From CAZKXX01 sp964556705 (GTDB taxonomy: Bacteria; Acidobacteriota; Terriglobia; UBA7540), in the NCBI GenBank assembly GCA_964556705.1, contig CAZKXX010000001.1:1-64000 (forward strand): a DNA stretch of 64,000 bases, written 5' to 3'. This document shows, piece by piece, positions 62,668-64,000 of the stretch. The notes below the pieces were generated by a model. That model saw only the letters and a list, made by a program, of their open reading frames with translations. It was not told where the DNA came from and searched no databases. Each line of letters begins with the position of its first letter. The first letter of the stretch is position 1. The position numbers were made by a program, and so were the translations under genes.

Positions 62668-63015
62668 ATGCCCCTCAAGAAGCTGCAAGCCCTGATTTTT
62701 GGACACGGGCCGAAAATCTCGCGCGATGACGCGATGAAGGTTTTTCGGCGCGATCATTTCAAATGCCAGTACTGCGGCCTGGACGGGACAAAGCATTTTG
62801 AGAACTGGCTGGTCCTGACCATCGACCACGTCCATCCGCACGCGCGTGGCGGCGCGCGCCATATGGGAAATCTGGTCACCGCCTGCCAGCCCTGCAACCT
62901 GATCAAGGGCAAGCGCACGTACGCTAGCTTCGAGGACGCCAGGAAATACGTTCTGGAGAAGCGCGAGGAGTGGCACCGGCTGTTCGTGGATCAGATGAAA
63001 GGGGCGGCACCCTGA
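62668..63015 (+). CDS. Small HNH endonuclease-like protein
   Basis: A 115-residue protein. Seen: a basic N-terminal helix, FKCQYCGLDG (first zinc Cys pair), the HNH core LTIDHVHPHARGGARHMGNLVTACQPCN (catalytic His, Asn, second Cys pair) and NLIKGKRTYASFEDARKYV. It is close to the McrA-type standalone HNH proteins common in environmental bacteria, whose roles range from defence to unknown. No RuvC or restriction domain is attached. Strong AAGGAGGTCCT lies upstream of the ATG. The next gene starts 57 bases downstream. Confidence 0.92.
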   Translation: MPLKKLQALIFGHGPKISRDDAMKVFRRDHFKCQYCGLDGTKHFENWLVLTIDHVHPHARGGARHMGNLVTACQPCNLIKGKRTYASFEDARKYVLEKREEWHRLFVDQMKGAAP

Positions 63016-63072
63016 ATAATATCAGCCCGGCCGCGCGGGCCCCGCAGGGCCCGCCTCCACTGAGGAGGATGT

Positions 63073-64000
63073 GTGAGCTCTTCCCCTTCACCTGCGGAAG
63101 CGACCCCGCTCCGCGGGCCGACGACTGTGCCCGCCAGCCCGGCGAGCTCTCCGGTTGAGGCCCTGCGCGCGGCGTTCTATGACACACTGCGGCTGCTCTT
63201 TGTCCCCTTCCTTCCCGGCCGCTGGATACGCCTGTGCCTGATTGGTCTGTTTCTCGGCGGGGGAACTTCGACCGCGGCGTTCCACTGGAGCCTGAGCTCG
63301 CTCCCTTCCGACTTCGGTCTGGGATGGCGCCTCGAAAGCTTCCAAATGTTCCTGGCGGAGAACGCCTGGCTGCTGGGTGTGATGGTGCTGGTGGCGCTGG
63401 CGGTGGGGCTCTCACTCCTTTACATTCGCGCCCTTTGCCGCTTCGCGCTGGTGGACACGATTCTGGAGCGGCGCGCCGCGTTGCGAATGGCGGCGCGGAA
63501 GCATCGGGCGCTGACCCGCTCCTACTTCCGCTGGCTGCTCGGTATCCTGGTGACGATGGGCTTGTCGTTCAGCACCGTGGTACTGCTTGTGCGGCCATAC
63601 CTGAGCACGACGGAAACCTCGCTCACCACCTCCCTGCTTGTCGCGGCACTGCTCGCCGGCACGGTCCTAGCCGGACTTCTGCTGGCCGGATTCGCGGCGC
63701 TGACCGACGACCTGGCGGTCCCTGTCATGGTGGCGGAACGCCTCCCACTGGCTGCCGCGTGGCGCCGGCTCCTCGGCTTGGCGCGGGCCGAGCCGATCTC
63801 TTTTGTCCTCTACCTCCTGCTCCGTTTTGTCGTGGCCATCGGCGCGGGCGTAGCCGCGCTGCTTTTCCTTTTCCCCACCCTGTTGACCCTTTTTTCCGGA
63901 GCCATGATCACCAGCACCTTAACGGTCATCTCGCTGAGGTTTTGGGGAGTGGAATGGGTCTGGAATCCCGCAACCCTCCTATTGGCCGTCCTTGCTCTGC
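63073..64000 (+). CDS. Multi-helix membrane protein (3' end outside window)
   Basis: The frame is open from a GTG at 63073 (GAGGAGG 5-6 bases upstream) to the end of the window, giving 309 residues. A Ser/Pro-rich N-terminal tail precedes about five hydrophobic segments (around residues 55-75, 105-128, 160-180, 195-218, 250-275). Between them are short basic loops (RAALRMAARKHRALTRSYFRW, AERLPLAAAWRRLLGLARAEP). The pattern resembles uncharacterised DUF-type membrane proteins, often annotated only as hypothetical. I do not recognise a function. It may be cotranscribed with the HNH gene. Confidence 0.85.
   Translation, partial: MSSSPSPAEATPLRGPTTVPASPASSPVEALRAAFYDTLRLLFVPFLPGRWIRLCLIGLFLGGGTSTAAFHWSLSSLPSDFGLGWRLESFQMFLAENAWLLGVMVLVALAVGLSLLYIRALCRFALVDTILERRAALRMAARKHRALTRSYFRWLLGILVTMGLSFSTVVLLVRPYLSTTETSLTTSLLVAALLAGTVLAGLLLAGFAALTDDLAVPVMVAERLPLAAAWRRLLGLARAEPISFVLYLLLRFVVAIGAGVAALLFLFPTLLTLFSGAMITSTLTVISLRFWGVEWVWNPATLLLAVLAL

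Noticed and set aside
62589..63015. HEARO/IscB-type RNA-guided nuclease system
   Set aside because: The 115-residue protein has only an HNH domain, with no RuvC or other IscB parts, and the leader is much shorter than known guide RNAs of that class.

Overview
The window looks like a scaffold from a GC-rich, Gram-negative (diderm) bacterium, most plausibly a member of the Acidobacteriota, probably assembled from a metagenome. The diderm evidence is an LPS-export set (MsbA-type ABC exporter, LptB, a fused LptC/LptA-like protein) and an OprP-type porin. The phylum is inferred from gene order and repeat style and was not tested. A run of 10 N (45102-45111) marks a scaffold join. I saw no tRNA, rRNA, CRISPR array, prophage or transposase gene; this is mainly chromosomal backbone.

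Layout. 1-13 kb: the 3' part of lon and rho on the plus strand, then cmk, mutL, aspS, hisS and dcd on the minus strand, an HU/IHF gene, priA and a MetF-like gene. 14-16 kb: a secreted alpha-L-fucosidase and a small membrane protein. 16-32 kb: a long minus-strand array in two blocks. The upper block is a GAF-GGDEF diguanylate cyclase, recJ, lptC/lptA fusion, lptB, rpoN, hpf, rapZ and a ROK kinase. The lower block, with its own promoter, is msbA, yicC, gmk, rpoZ, coaBC and a family-4 uracil-DNA glycosylase. 32-34 kb: a RodZ-like gene and a repeat protein of unknown function, bounded by a strong promoter and a clear terminator. 34-43.7 kb: nucleoside hydrolase, metallophosphoesterase, inositol monophosphatase, a MoaD-MoaE fusion, a glutamate-carboxypeptidase-like M28 peptidase, a degenerate receiver protein, a GH88 hydrolase, an SDR and YjbQ. 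43.7-47.2 kb: the pyruvate dehydrogenase E1alpha, E1beta and E2 operon, interrupted by the N gap. 47.5-56.7 kb: porin, paired M16 peptidases (one active, one lacking the zinc motif), an ABC-2 exporter and a GT4 glycosyltransferase. 56.8-62.5 kb: two NtrC-type sigma-54 activators, one paired with a histidine kinase behind a near-consensus sigma-54 promoter, and a lysine/alanine-rich secreted protein. 62.6-64 kb: a small HNH protein behind a hairpin-rich leader, and a membrane protein that runs off the window.

The most unusual signal is non-coding. At least eight intergenic sites carry degenerate tandem arrays of 7-base (six sites) or 8-base (two sites) units. Six of the eight sites are inverted pairs around a short core, and seven have an array on or within about 15 bases of a stop codon. 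The unit sequence differs between sites but the period is kept. One array appears to have separated a ribosome-binding site from its gene, and two arrays supply start, stop or C-terminal codons. A second family (about 120 bp, CATCCTGAG ends) occurs twice, and a REP-like double hairpin sits at the hisS stop codon.
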